64,000 nt of DNA. Source: an uncultured Eubacteriales bacterium. Lineage in GTDB: Bacteria; Bacillota; Clostridia; Christensenellales; Aristaeellaceae. The notes beneath the pieces were generated by a model that was not told the origin of the DNA, ran no database searches, and saw nothing but the letters and a program-made list of their open reading frames with translations. Location of the stretch: positions 1 to 64,000 of the forward strand of contig URUF01000005.1 in NCBI GenBank assembly GCA_900550955.1, written 5' to 3'. Positions 47,377 through 55,938 of the stretch are shown piece after piece (the first letter of the stretch is position 1; every line of letters starts with the position of its first letter). The position numbers were made by a program, and so were the translations under genes.

Positions 47377-47411
47377 TTGACTTTGTTGCCTGCTTTCGGA
47401 TAGAATATAAT
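47377..47411 (+). promoter_or_regulatory. lysC promoter
   Basis: Two overlapping candidates: TTGACT (47377-47382) with 18 bases to TAGAAT (47401-47406), or TTGTTG (47383-47388) with 17 bases to TATAAT (47406-47411). No lysine riboswitch fold fits the short leader. Confidence 0.6.
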
Positions 47412-47457
47412 TTTGTGAGGACTTTGAGCCTCCGTATGGCCGGGAGGGAAAACAACC

Positions 47458-48777
47458 ATGGGCAAGATCGTGGCCAAATTTGGTGGAAGCTCGCTTTCGG
47501 ATGCGGGCCAGTTCCGCAAGGTGAAAAAAATCCTGGAGATGGATGAGCGCCGCTGCTATGTGGTGCCCAGCGCTCCCGGAAGGCGCTTCCCCGAGGATGA
47601 AAAGGTGACCGATCTTTTGTACCGTACCTACCGCCTGCAAAGCCAGGGGGAGGATTTTCACCCCGCGTTTTCGCTGATACGGGAACGCTTTGAGGGGATT
47701 AAGCAGGAATTGGGGCTGAAAATTGATATTGCGGCGTATCTGGACGAGATAGAGCGGGAGATTGCCGCCGGTGCGAGCGAGGACTTTTGCGCCAGCCGCG
47801 GCGAGTACCTTAATGGCCTGCTGCTGGCGGACTTTTTGGGGTATACATTCCTGGATCCTAAGGACTTGATCTTTTTTGCCGCGGACGGCACGTTTGACAG
47901 CGAGCGCACCAACGAGGCGCTCTCCCAAGCGCTCAAGCATACGCGGCGGGCCGTGATTCCCGGCTTTTACGGCCGGGGAGCGGACGGCGGCATCCGCACC
48001 TTCTCCCGCGGCGGCAGCGACGTGAGCGGCGCGATCGTCGCGCGGGCGGCCTATGCCGATATGTACGAAAACTGGACGGACGTAAGCGGCTTTTTGATGG
48101 CGGACCCGCATGTGGTAAAGAACGCCAAAACCATCCGCAACATTACCTACCGCGAGCTGCGCGAGCTGTCCTACATGGGCGCGACCGTTTTGCATGAGGA
48201 CAGCGTATTCCCCGTGCACCGCGCGGGCATTCCCACCAATATCCGCAATACCAACGATCCCTCCGAGCGCGGCACGCTGATTGCCCACGGCGCGGTGGAG
48301 GAAAAAAATCCCTATGTGATCACGGGCATCGCTGGCAAGCTGGGCTTCAGCGTTATTTCCGTGGAAAAGGCGATGATGAACAGCGAGCACGGCTTTGGCC
48401 GCCGCGTGCTGCAGGCTGTGGAGGAGTGCGGGCTATCCTTTGAGCACTTGCCCACGGGCATTGATACCATGTGCGTGGTGCTGGCCACAAAGGATTTGGC
48501 GCCGGTGCGCGAGCAGCTGGTGAACCGCATCGTTGAACTGACCGAGCCGGACACGCTTACTATTCATGATGATATGGGCATTATCGCAACCGTGGGCCGC
48601 GGCATGGTTCACAACCCCGGCACGGCGGCCAGGCTGTTCATGGCGCTGAGCCGCGAGCATGTGAACGTTCGCATGATCGATCAGGGCTCCAGCGAGCTGA
48701 GCATTCTTGTGGGCGTGGATAACGCGGATTTCCAGGCCGCCATCCGGGCCATCTATCATGAGTTTGTGAGGGAATAA
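47458..48777 (+). CDS. lysC: aspartate kinase
   Basis: Phosphorylates aspartate at the entry to lysine, threonine and methionine synthesis. The 439-residue product has KIVAKFGGSSLSDAGQF at the N terminus, FSRGGSDVSGAIVARAAYAD near residue 180, WTDVSGFLMADPHVV near residue 200, and two C-terminal ACT domains (GFSVISVEKAMMNS and the late MVHNPGTAARLFMALSREHVN...IDQGSSELSILVGV). The sequence resembles the clostridial monofunctional group. GGGAGG precedes ATG. Confidence 0.94.
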   Translation: MGKIVAKFGGSSLSDAGQFRKVKKILEMDERRCYVVPSAPGRRFPEDEKVTDLLYRTYRLQSQGEDFHPAFSLIRERFEGIKQELGLKIDIAAYLDEIEREIAAGASEDFCASRGEYLNGLLLADFLGYTFLDPKDLIFFAADGTFDSERTNEALSQALKHTRRAVIPGFYGRGADGGIRTFSRGGSDVSGAIVARAAYADMYENWTDVSGFLMADPHVVKNAKTIRNITYRELRELSYMGATVLHEDSVFPVHRAGIPTNIRNTNDPSERGTLIAHGAVEEKNPYVITGIAGKLGFSVISVEKAMMNSEHGFGRRVLQAVEECGLSFEHLPTGIDTMCVVLATKDLAPVREQLVNRIVELTEPDTLTIHDDMGIIATVGRGMVHNPGTAARLFMALSREHVNVRMIDQGSSELSILVGVDNADFQAAIRAIYHEFVRE

Positions 48778-48794
48778 GGGAAAGAGGCATACGA

Positions 48795-50399
48795 ATGAGC
48801 TTGAAACGTCCTTCCCCAAGGCAGACCGCATGGCATAGCCGCGCGCACCGCGCGTGGTACCGCCTTTGCGCGGTCTGCCTTTCTTTGTACATCGGGTACG
48901 CGACCTATCTTTCGCAAAGCGCCTTTTTGCAGGGACGGGTAGAAACGGCCGCCTGCGGCCTGGGGTTCCTGCTTGTAAGCGGAGGCGTATGGCTTGCGCT
49001 CACCCAAGGCTGTGAAAGATGGTTTGCAAACGCCGCTCCAAGGCCCTGTGCGCAGCGCGCCAGGCTGGATGCGCGCGTGTACCTGATTGCGTTGGGCATT
49101 TGCCTGGCGGTTTTTGGATGCGCCTTCGCCGCGTGCTGGCCGGGCGGCGTTAGCTATGACGCGTCCAACCAATGGCGGCAGGCGCACTCCGGCGAGTTCA
49201 ATAACTGGCATCCGCTGTTCCATACGCTGCTGATTTGGCTTGTGACACGGGTATGCGACAGCTACCCCTTCGCCGTGTTTGTACAGATCGCTGCCTTTTC
49301 GGCAGCCATGGCCTACCTTACGGCCACGCTTAACAAGCGCGGCGTGCCCGCCTGGCTTGCGCTGGGCGCGCACGCGCTGGTTGCCGCCTCGCTGCCGGTG
49401 CGCAACACGCTGATGTATTTGGGCAAGGACAGCGCTATGACCATTGGCGTTATGGCGCTTACGGCGCAGGCGGTCAATATCCTTTATACGCGCGGCGAAT
49501 GGCTGCGCAAGCCGCTGAACGCCATGGCTTTCGGAGCGGCGCTGGCGTTTGCCTCGCTGGTAAGGCACAATGCGTTTTTTTGGACGGTTCCGCTATTGTT
49601 GAGCGTGCTATTCGCCTTTGGAGGCGCAAGGCGCTTTGCCGCGTTGGCCGCGGGCGTGATGGCGGGGATCCTTGCGCTGGTGCAGGGGCCGCTGTACGGC
49701 GCGCTTGACGTGGTATATCCTTCCAACCTGGTGGAGGAGAGCGTTGGCGTGCCCATGACGGTTTTGGCGGATGTGAAGCAGCAAGCGCCTGAACTGCTGG
49801 ATGAGGAAACAAACGCCTTTTTGGAATCTCTGGCTTCGGACGGGGCCTGGCGGGATACCTATGCGCCGCATAATTATAATTCCATCAAATTTACCTATGA
49901 CCGTGAAAAAATTGCCTTCACGCCGCTTAGCAAGCTGCTGGGCATGACGGCGCGCACGGCCTTGCGCGCGCCGCGCATCGCATTTGAGGCTGTGAACGGG
50001 CTGACCGGCCTTGTATGGGATGTTACCGGCGAGAACCGCGGTTGGGAAAGCGTGCGCAATTCCGGCGACCTGGAGGAGGCCCGCTATGGCCGCGCCACCC
50101 TCAACAAAATAGGCGGGAAGCTTTGCGCCGCAATTGACGCGGTAATGTGCTGGCTGCCCATACGCTGGATTACGCAGAATATAGGCGTGCAGCAACTGCT
50201 GCTGCTTATGGTGGCGCTGTGGGCGTTGTACCGCCACGGCGTGCCCGCGCTGGCGCTGGCGCTGCCCGTGCTTGTGTATAACCTGGGAACGATGGCGTTG
50301 CTGTGCGGGAACGACGCGCGTTTCTTCCAATGCGCAATGACGGTGAGCGTTCCCTGCGCGCTGGCGCTGCTCTATCTGCCCCCATCCAAGGAGGCGTAG
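48795..50399 (+). CDS. polytopic membrane protein (DUF6020-like)
   Basis: 534 residues with about ten to eleven helices. SYDASNQWRQAHSGEFNNWHPLFHTLLIWL near residues 118-147 is a conserved loop with acidic and His residues, in the style of GT-C glycosyltransferases, and RNTLMYLGKDS and LVRHNAFFW further match DUF6020. An extracytoplasmic loop of about 130 residues lies at 310-450. It may transfer sugars from lipid carriers, but that is inference. GAAAGAGG precedes ATG. Confidence 0.75.
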   Translation: MSLKRPSPRQTAWHSRAHRAWYRLCAVCLSLYIGYATYLSQSAFLQGRVETAACGLGFLLVSGGVWLALTQGCERWFANAAPRPCAQRARLDARVYLIALGICLAVFGCAFAACWPGGVSYDASNQWRQAHSGEFNNWHPLFHTLLIWLVTRVCDSYPFAVFVQIAAFSAAMAYLTATLNKRGVPAWLALGAHALVAASLPVRNTLMYLGKDSAMTIGVMALTAQAVNILYTRGEWLRKPLNAMAFGAALAFASLVRHNAFFWTVPLLLSVLFAFGGARRFAALAAGVMAGILALVQGPLYGALDVVYPSNLVEESVGVPMTVLADVKQQAPELLDEETNAFLESLASDGAWRDTYAPHNYNSIKFTYDREKIAFTPLSKLLGMTARTALRAPRIAFEAVNGLTGLVWDVTGENRGWESVRNSGDLEEARYGRATLNKIGGKLCAAIDAVMCWLPIRWITQNIGVQQLLLLMVALWALYRHGVPALALALPVLVYNLGTMALLCGNDARFFQCAMTVSVPCALALLYLPPSKEA

Positions 50400-50405
50400 G
50401 CTGCC

Positions 50406-51167
50406 ATGCGGGGAACGGCACAAATGCTTTGGACGGTTTGCCCGCTGGCGCTGCTGGCGGGCTTTATCGACGCCGTTGCGGGCGGCGGCGGGTTGATTTC
50501 GCTGCCCGCGTACTACCTTGCGGGGCTGCCGGCCAGCACGGCGGCAGGCACAAACAAGCTATCCGCCACGATGGGTACGGCGCTGGCCGTGTACAATTAT
50601 GGCTGCTCGGGTAAAATAAACAGACGGATTGGCCTGCTTTCCGGCATGGCGGCGGTGCTGTGCAGCACGATGGGCGTGCTTTTGATGAAGCAGCTTCCCG
50701 ACCGCACGGTGCGCGTGCTGGTAATGTGCTGCATCCCCGTGGCTGCGGCGGCGACCCTGCGCGGGCGCAAGGGCGCGCGGGCGGCCGTAGAGCGCACGCC
50801 GGGGCAGACGGCCGCTTACGCCCTGCTGATTGGCAGCGCGATTGGCTTTTATGACGGGCTTGTGGGCCCGGGAACAGGCACGTTTTTGATTTTGTTATTC
50901 ATTCAGGCCTTCGCGTTGGAGGATGTAACGGCCAGCGGCACCGCCAAGGCGACCAACCTGTGCAGCAACCTGGCGGCGCTTACCAGCCTGCTGCTTACAG
51001 GCGACGTGCTATGGCTTTTGGGCCTGCCTGCCGGGCTGTGCGCCATGGCGGGCGCCGCCGTGGGCAGCCGCCTGACGATACGCAGGGGCGCAAAATTTGT
51101 ACGCGGAATGATGCTGTGTGTGTTAGCGCTACTTCTTGCCAAAATGATTACGGATATGTTACAATAA
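50406..51167 (+). CDS. TSUP (TauE/SafE) family permease
   Basis: 253 residues with about eight helices: LAGFIDAVAGGGGLISLPAYYLAGLP near residue 17 and the internal repeat IGSAIGFYDGLVGPGTGTFLILLFI near residue 139 are the two TSUP motifs. Family members export sulfite, sulfoacetate or similar anions. Substrate unknown. The ribosome site GGAGG is inside the end of the previous gene, 7 bases away. Confidence 0.9.
   Translation: MRGTAQMLWTVCPLALLAGFIDAVAGGGGLISLPAYYLAGLPASTAAGTNKLSATMGTALAVYNYGCSGKINRRIGLLSGMAAVLCSTMGVLLMKQLPDRTVRVLVMCCIPVAAAATLRGRKGARAAVERTPGQTAAYALLIGSAIGFYDGLVGPGTGTFLILLFIQAFALEDVTASGTAKATNLCSNLAALTSLLLTGDVLWLLGLPAGLCAMAGAAVGSRLTIRRGAKFVRGMMLCVLALLLAKMITDMLQ
51136..51165 (+). 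promoter_or_regulatory. candidate promoter of the anti-sigma/sigma pair
   Basis: TTGCCA (51136-51141), 18-base spacer, TACAAT (51160-51165), overlapping the 3' end of the permease gene. Confidence 0.55.
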
Positions 51168-51206
51168 AGAGTGCTCTTGTGAAGTTTTGCTGCGGAGGTG
51201 CCCCGG

Positions 51207-51596
51207 ATGAACCAACCTGATCTTTCCGGCAAGGTACGCATCACCGTCCCGATTGGTTCGGAATACGCGCTTGTGGCCAGCATGGCCCTTTGCGGGCTTG
51301 GCATGCTGGCGGGATTGGACGTGGACATGCTGGGCGATCTTAGAACCGTTGCGGCGGAATGCTTGGATTGCCTGGCCCATCAATCGGGAAGGCCCGAAAG
51401 CATCTCTATGGAGGCCTATGTGGCCGGGAACCGGCTGCTGATGCGCTTTCAGGCGCAGAACCGCATGCATGCCCAGGAGGGCGACGCGCTGGATTTGGAC
51501 ATTACGCGCGGCGTATTGGAAACGCTGGTGCCGGATGTGCATTTGGACGTAGATGGCGGCGGCGTGCATAGCATTGAATGCTCCATGCCTGTATGA
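51207..51596 (+). CDS. RsbW/SpoIIAB-like anti-sigma factor, degenerate
   Basis: 129 residues resembling the HATPase-type anti-sigma factors that bind SigB/SigF: a strand-helix start (KVRITVPIGSEYALVASMALCG), an N-box-like AAECLDCLAHQ (normally ExxxNAxxH), and a DITRGVLETLVPDVHLDVDGGGVHSI end. The key Asn of the N-box is Asp, and I see no DxGxG ATP loop, so it may not act as a kinase. GGAGG is 8 bases before ATG. It is 15 bases upstream of a sigma gene. Confidence 0.7.
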   Translation: MNQPDLSGKVRITVPIGSEYALVASMALCGLGMLAGLDVDMLGDLRTVAAECLDCLAHQSGRPESISMEAYVAGNRLLMRFQAQNRMHAQEGDALDLDITRGVLETLVPDVHLDVDGGGVHSIECSMPV

Positions 51597-51611
51597 GGAT
51601 GGAGGAAGGCC

Positions 51612-52346
51612 ATGAACGACGAGCATTTGAACCCGCTATTGGAGCGGTATGCCGCCAACCGCGATCCCGCCCTGAGGGACGAGCTGTTTGAGGCCTATTT
51701 GCCGCTGGCGCATGCCGTGGCCCGCAAGTTCAGCGGGCGGGGCGTGGAGCTTGAGGATTTGCAGCAGGTGGCCGGCATGGCGCTGCTAAAGGCGCTGGAA
51801 CGCTTTGAACCGGGCAGGGGCTTCCGCTTTGTGACGTATGCGGTGCCAACGATCACGGGGGACGTGCGCAACCACCTGCGCGACCACAGCGCCATGGTGC
51901 GCCTGCCGCGCGATATGCGGCAGAGGCTGTACCAGATGACGCGCGAGCAGGAGCGTTTTGAAAGCGAGCATCTGCGCGCGCCCAGCGCGCAGGAGCTTGC
52001 CCAGCGCTTGGGCATAACGGCGGTGGAACTGCTGGCGCTACTGGCGCTGCGCGCGCAGGGCGAGGTGGTGTCCCTGGATGCGCCGGTGGGCGAGGAGGAA
52101 GGCGCGAACCTTGCCGAGCTGCTGGGCGAAACGGACGCCTCCTTTGAGCGTATGGAACGCCGGGATTGGATGGAATGGGTTTTATCGAAGGTTGGCGATA
52201 TGGAACGCGAGCTGTTGCTTATGCGTTACCGCGACGGCTTGGGGCAGCGGGAAACCGCGAAGCGCCTGGGAATTTCGCAGATGCAGGTATCGCGCGTGGA
52301 AAGGCGCGTATTAAGCCGCCTGCGCGCTATGGAGGCGCGGGCGTAG
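51612..52346 (+). CDS. SigB/SigF/SigG-type RNA polymerase sigma factor
   Basis: 244 residues with region 2 (YLPLAHAVARKFSGRGVELEDLQQVAGMALLKALERFEPGRGF, residues about 29-72), a short region 3 (RLPRDMRQRLYQM near residue 98 and SAQELAQRLGI) and region 4 (MRYRDGLGQRETAKRLGISQMQVSRVERRVL near 207-237). Group 3 factor of the general-stress/forespore type. The upstream anti-sigma-like gene supports it, but no SpoIIAA-like antagonist is present. Regulon unknown. Confidence 0.9.
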   Translation: MNDEHLNPLLERYAANRDPALRDELFEAYLPLAHAVARKFSGRGVELEDLQQVAGMALLKALERFEPGRGFRFVTYAVPTITGDVRNHLRDHSAMVRLPRDMRQRLYQMTREQERFESEHLRAPSAQELAQRLGITAVELLALLALRAQGEVVSLDAPVGEEEGANLAELLGETDASFERMERRDWMEWVLSKVGDMERELLLMRYRDGLGQRETAKRLGISQMQVSRVERRVLSRLRAMEARA

Positions 52347-52406
52347 CCGCCTGGAAGCAGCCCCTTAAAAACGAGCTGAGAGCGTTTGGAAAGGAAGTGA
52401 ACGCGC

Positions 52407-53888
52407 GTGCAGCCGGATCAGAATCAGCCGCGGGGCCCCTATGCGCCCGATGCGGGCGCGCAGGCAAATTGGCCGCCGAACAGCGTGCCAGGCCAGGGCT
52501 TTGGCACGGTGCCGCCGCAGGGATGGCCGCAGGAACAGCAAGCCTGGCCGCAGGGGCAGCCCTACCCGCCGTATACGCCGGAGCAGCTTCAGCAAATGCA
52601 ATATGAGGCCTATATGCAGCAAATGCCGGAGATGCCCACCGCGCAGCAGCCCCAGCAGGAGCCGCCCCGTAAAAAGCGCAAAAAGAAAAAGCAGGGCGGA
52701 GGAAGCGGCGGGGCCGTTTGGAAAACGCTGATTGCCTTGGTGCTGATTGGCGGCGCGGCATGGTATTTTTTAAAGGATATGCTGGTTGACACGCGACAGA
52801 GCACCGCCGTTATCGAAATGGGAACGCTGGGCACCTCCTATACGGGCGACGCGCTGATTGTGCGCAACGAAACCGCGTACGACGAGGAAGGCGTGCAGTA
52901 TATCGATTATGTGGCGCAGGAGGGCAGCGTGGTGTACCGCGGCGACGTGGTGTGCTATGTGTACTCCACGGGATACAGCAGCAAGGAAATGACAGCCTTG
53001 CAGGACTGCCGCGATCAAATCAAGGATTATCAGCAAACCCTTCTGAAAAGCGAAACCAACTTTGACCAGAAGATGATCCGCCTGGAGAGCGATGTTGTGG
53101 AGCGCGGGCTGGAGGTGCGCAGCCTTGTGCAGGGCGCCCGCGGCAACCTGATCAACCAGGAGCGCATATTGAAAACGGCCATTACCCAGCGGCAGAGCTA
53201 TTTCCGCAGCAAATATTCCAGCGATATGCGCCTTAACCGCCTCTATGACGACGAGAGCAACCAGCAGCGCCGCATTGACAGCTGGATTAACCAAACCGTG
53301 GCTACGCAGGAGAGCATTGTAAGCTTTTATACCGACGGCTTTGAATACGCGCTCACGCCCACGGAGTATGAAAAGTACACCCCCTCGCAGGTGCGCTCCA
53401 TGATTAACGGCGAGAAGCCCCAGACCTCCACCGCGGCGCGCGGGCGCACCAACCTGTACCGCCTGGTTAAGCAAAACAACTACGCGGTGCTTATGCTGGT
53501 GCGCAACACCAACTGGAACCCCGTGGAAGGAACCACCTATAAGCTGGTGCTGGAGCAGTTTTCCAACACCGTGGTGGATGCGCAGGTGCTTTCCTTCACG
53601 CGCTCAGGCGGCGAGCTATTGCTGCGCCTGGCCGTGATTGGCGATGTGCGGGACGTGCTGTATATGCGCACCTGCCAGGCGCAGCTTGGCGAGTACGTGG
53701 ACTGCCTGCAGGTGCCCCAGGGAGCTCTGTATACCCAGAACAACGCTACCGGCGTAGTGGTGACGACGGAGGACAACCAGGTGTTTATTCCGGTAACGGT
53801 GCTGCGCCAGGAGGGCGGAAAGGCGTATATTTCCCCCATTCAAACGGGTGTGCTCACGGCCGGGCAGACCGTGCGGCTTTTCAAATAG
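52407..53888 (+). CDS. HlyD-like envelope protein with Q/P-rich cytoplasmic tail
   Basis: 493 residues. An N-terminal region of about 88 residues is Q/P-rich and likely disordered, then K/R-rich RKKRKKKK (about 88-95), one membrane helix (about 103-121), and an extracytoplasmic HlyD-type part with barrel-sandwich segments (IVRNETAYDEEG..., VAQEGSVVYRGDVVCYVYSTG) around a coiled-coil hairpin (about 200-310). No ABC transporter genes adjoin it. Located at the head of the yggS-sepF-yggT-ylmH-divIVA cluster, so it may have a division or wall role. GTG start after AAAGGAAG. Confidence 0.8.
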   Translation: MQPDQNQPRGPYAPDAGAQANWPPNSVPGQGFGTVPPQGWPQEQQAWPQGQPYPPYTPEQLQQMQYEAYMQQMPEMPTAQQPQQEPPRKKRKKKKQGGGSGGAVWKTLIALVLIGGAAWYFLKDMLVDTRQSTAVIEMGTLGTSYTGDALIVRNETAYDEEGVQYIDYVAQEGSVVYRGDVVCYVYSTGYSSKEMTALQDCRDQIKDYQQTLLKSETNFDQKMIRLESDVVERGLEVRSLVQGARGNLINQERILKTAITQRQSYFRSKYSSDMRLNRLYDDESNQQRRIDSWINQTVATQESIVSFYTDGFEYALTPTEYEKYTPSQVRSMINGEKPQTSTAARGRTNLYRLVKQNNYAVLMLVRNTNWNPVEGTTYKLVLEQFSNTVVDAQVLSFTRSGGELLLRLAVIGDVRDVLYMRTCQAQLGEYVDCLQVPQGALYTQNNATGVVVTTEDNQVFIPVTVLRQEGGKAYISPIQTGVLTAGQTVRLFK

Positions 53889-53910
53889 CGAAAGGCACGG
53901 GTGACGAAAT

Positions 53911-54654
53911 ATGGATGAAGAATTGCGTGGGGCAGGCCAGAACCAAGTAAATTCAACGCTTTTAGACGATGTGGAGCCGGATGTGCTGGGCCGGAATGTG
54001 TCAAACGTTTTGGCGAATCTGTCTAAAAATACTTACAAAAATTCTCCGCCGGCAAGGCTGATCGCCGTTACCAAGACGGTTTCGCCGGGGGTGATTAACG
54101 CCCTAAAACCCTTGAAAATCCTGGATATTGGCGAGAATCGGGCGCAGGTAGCCCTGCCGAAACTGCCAAAAATTGCGCCGGAATTTCGGCTGCATTGGAT
54201 TGGAAGGTTGCAAACCAACAAAGTGAAAGGTATAATAGACCATGTATGTATGCTGCATACCCTTGACCGTATGGCGCTCGCACAGGAAGTGGAACGCCGC
54301 GCGGGGGAGCGCGGGCGGGTGCTGCCGGCGCTGGTGCAGGTAAACATCGCGCGCGAGCCGCAAAAGGGCGGCATGCCGGTGGAGGAAGTACCTGGATTTT
54401 TGCGGCAGATGCGGGATTTTCCCAATATCCATGTGGAAGGGCTTATGAGCATTATGCCCCTGGGCGCGCCCGAGGACGTTCTGGAGGACTTATTTCGGGG
54501 CATGCGCGCGCTGTTTGAGCGGATGCGCGACGAGGCCTTCCCAAACGTGGAAATGCGGGAGCTATCCATGGGAATGTCCAATGATTATGTGATTGCTGCG
54601 CGCGAGGGCGCTACGATGGTGCGAATCGGCACGGCGTTATACCGCCGGGATTGA
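53911..54654 (+). CDS. yggS: YggS-family PLP homeostasis protein
   Basis: 247-residue PLP-binding TIM-barrel protein (alanine racemase-like fold, no catalytic activity known) that keeps free PLP in balance. The PLP lysine is in LIAVTKT near residue 52. Also seen: DIGENRAQVALPKLP, FRLHWIGRLQTNKVK, LVQVNIAREPQKGG, LSMGMSNDYVIAAREGATMVRIGTAL. It is the usual neighbour of sepF. The first 45 residues look poorly conserved and AT-richer than the rest. A promoter-like site lies inside the gene at 54208-54236. Confidence 0.93.
   Translation: MDEELRGAGQNQVNSTLLDDVEPDVLGRNVSNVLANLSKNTYKNSPPARLIAVTKTVSPGVINALKPLKILDIGENRAQVALPKLPKIAPEFRLHWIGRLQTNKVKGIIDHVCMLHTLDRMALAQEVERRAGERGRVLPALVQVNIAREPQKGGMPVEEVPGFLRQMRDFPNIHVEGLMSIMPLGAPEDVLEDLFRGMRALFERMRDEAFPNVEMRELSMGMSNDYVIAAREGATMVRIGTALYRRD
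54208..54236 (+). promoter_or_regulatory. internal promoter-like site in yggS
   Basis: TTGCAA (54208-54213), 17-base spacer, TATAAT (54231-54236) inside the yggS coding region, pointing to sepF. Strength looks good by sequence; its use is unproved. Confidence 0.4.
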
Positions 54655-54681
54655 CCGCTTCGCCATAGGGGGTTCATCAAT

Positions 54682-55647
54682 TTGGGAATCTTTCGCAAGG
54701 TCGGGGAATGGCTGACGGAAAAAAGCGACCGCTTTATTCGCGGCGAGGCCGAGGGCGCTGGCGGCTATTATGGCTCCAGAGAGGCCGAACAGGCGTATGG
54801 CAACATGGAGCAGCCCATGGAAGGCGCGGAGAACCTTGAAGGGGAGGAAGCGCCCCGCAAGCCGCTGGACCCGTTTGGGCATGGCGAGGGCGATTATGGC
54901 GGACGCGTGCCCTATCGCAGCCGGTATGATTTGGAGCGCGAGGCGCAGCAGGCCGCAAGGCGGCCGGAGCCCCAGCCCCAGCCGCAGATGCAGCAGCCGG
55001 CGCCGCAGCAGGTGCCCCAGGCGCAGCAGCAGGGCATGTACCAGCAGCAGGCCTATGCGCAGCCGGCCAGCAATGTGGTGCCCTTTCCCGGCATGCAGCG
55101 CACCGCGGATGGCTCCGTATACGCGCATGTGGAGTATATTGTGCTTTTGCGCAGCCGCAATGAATGCAAGGACGTGATCGCCTATATCAAGGCCAATGCG
55201 TCCGTATTCCTGAATATGGAGTTTATTGCCAGCGACAGCGAGCGCCAGCGCTGCGTGGATATGCTTAGCGGCGCGGCCTATACGCTTGGCTGCGCGCTGA
55301 ATAAGATTTCCCCGCGCGGGATCTACCTGATTTCCTCGCCCTCGGTGCGGGTGGTGCTGGATCCTGCAATGCAGAAGTTTACCGCAGCCCCGGAGGCGCA
55401 GGGCTTTGTGAGGCAGCGTTATGACGCCGAAAGCTACCGCGGCGGCTACGCCTACCAGCAGCAGCCCGCGCAGGAGCCCCAGCAGCCGGTGAGCGGCTTC
55501 TCCTCCGGCTCGCCCACAACGCGCTTTCAGGCGCAGGGCACGCAGCGCATGCCCACAAGCTTCGGCAGCATGATGGCGGGCAGCGCCACGGGAATGTACG
55601 CCCCGGTCAACGGGGCCACGGGCCGCTATGCGACGGCCCAGCAGTAA
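54682..55647 (+). CDS. sepF: cell division protein SepF, long Q-rich form
   Basis: SepF anchors FtsZ to the membrane. The 321-residue protein begins with the expected amphipathic membrane helix (MGIFRKVGEWL). Residues about 60-130 are Q/P-rich. The SepF core follows (YIVLLRSRNECKDVIAYIKANASVFLNME, about residues 152-180, and SERQRCVDMLSGAAYTLGCALNKISPRGIYLISSPSVRV), and a second low-complexity Q/G/S-rich tail runs from about 235 to the end. Common SepF proteins are about 150 residues, so both flanks are extra. Start is TTG 54682 after GGGGG. Confidence 0.92.
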   Translation: MGIFRKVGEWLTEKSDRFIRGEAEGAGGYYGSREAEQAYGNMEQPMEGAENLEGEEAPRKPLDPFGHGEGDYGGRVPYRSRYDLEREAQQAARRPEPQPQPQMQQPAPQQVPQAQQQGMYQQQAYAQPASNVVPFPGMQRTADGSVYAHVEYIVLLRSRNECKDVIAYIKANASVFLNMEFIASDSERQRCVDMLSGAAYTLGCALNKISPRGIYLISSPSVRVVLDPAMQKFTAAPEAQGFVRQRYDAESYRGGYAYQQQPAQEPQQPVSGFSSGSPTTRFQAQGTQRMPTSFGSMMAGSATGMYAPVNGATGRYATAQQ

Positions 55648-55659
55648 GGAGCGGATAAG

Positions 55660-55938
55660 ATGATTTCTGCCCTGTTGGGAATAGTTGCTTGGGTGTTGAG
55701 GCTGATTAGCTTTGCGCTACTTATTTACTGCGTGATGAGCTTTGTGATGCCGCAAAGCGATGTTATGCGCAAGGCGGCGGGGTATGTGGAGCCGGTTTTG
55801 CGCCCGTTCCGCGAGCTGTTGTATAAATATTTTCCGAAGCTGCGGACGCTTCCGCTGGACTTTTCGCCGCTGGCCGTATGGCTGGTGATCGACATCCTGA
55901 TGTGGGTTTTGAACCTGCTGAGGCGAATTCTTCGCTGA
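55660..55938 (+). CDS. yggT: YggT-family membrane protein
   Basis: 92 residues with two membrane helices (about 6-30 and 68-88) flanking a loop with ADVMRKAAGYVEPVLRPFRELLYKYFPKLRTLPLDFSPL-type features (key pieces EPVLRPFREL and DFSPLAVWL). Conserved in sepF clusters; function not known in detail. GGAG precedes ATG 55660. The stop overlaps the ylmH start by one base. Confidence 0.92.
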   Translation: MISALLGIVAWVLRLISFALLIYCVMSFVMPQSDVMRKAAGYVEPVLRPFRELLYKYFPKLRTLPLDFSPLAVWLVIDILMWVLNLLRRILR

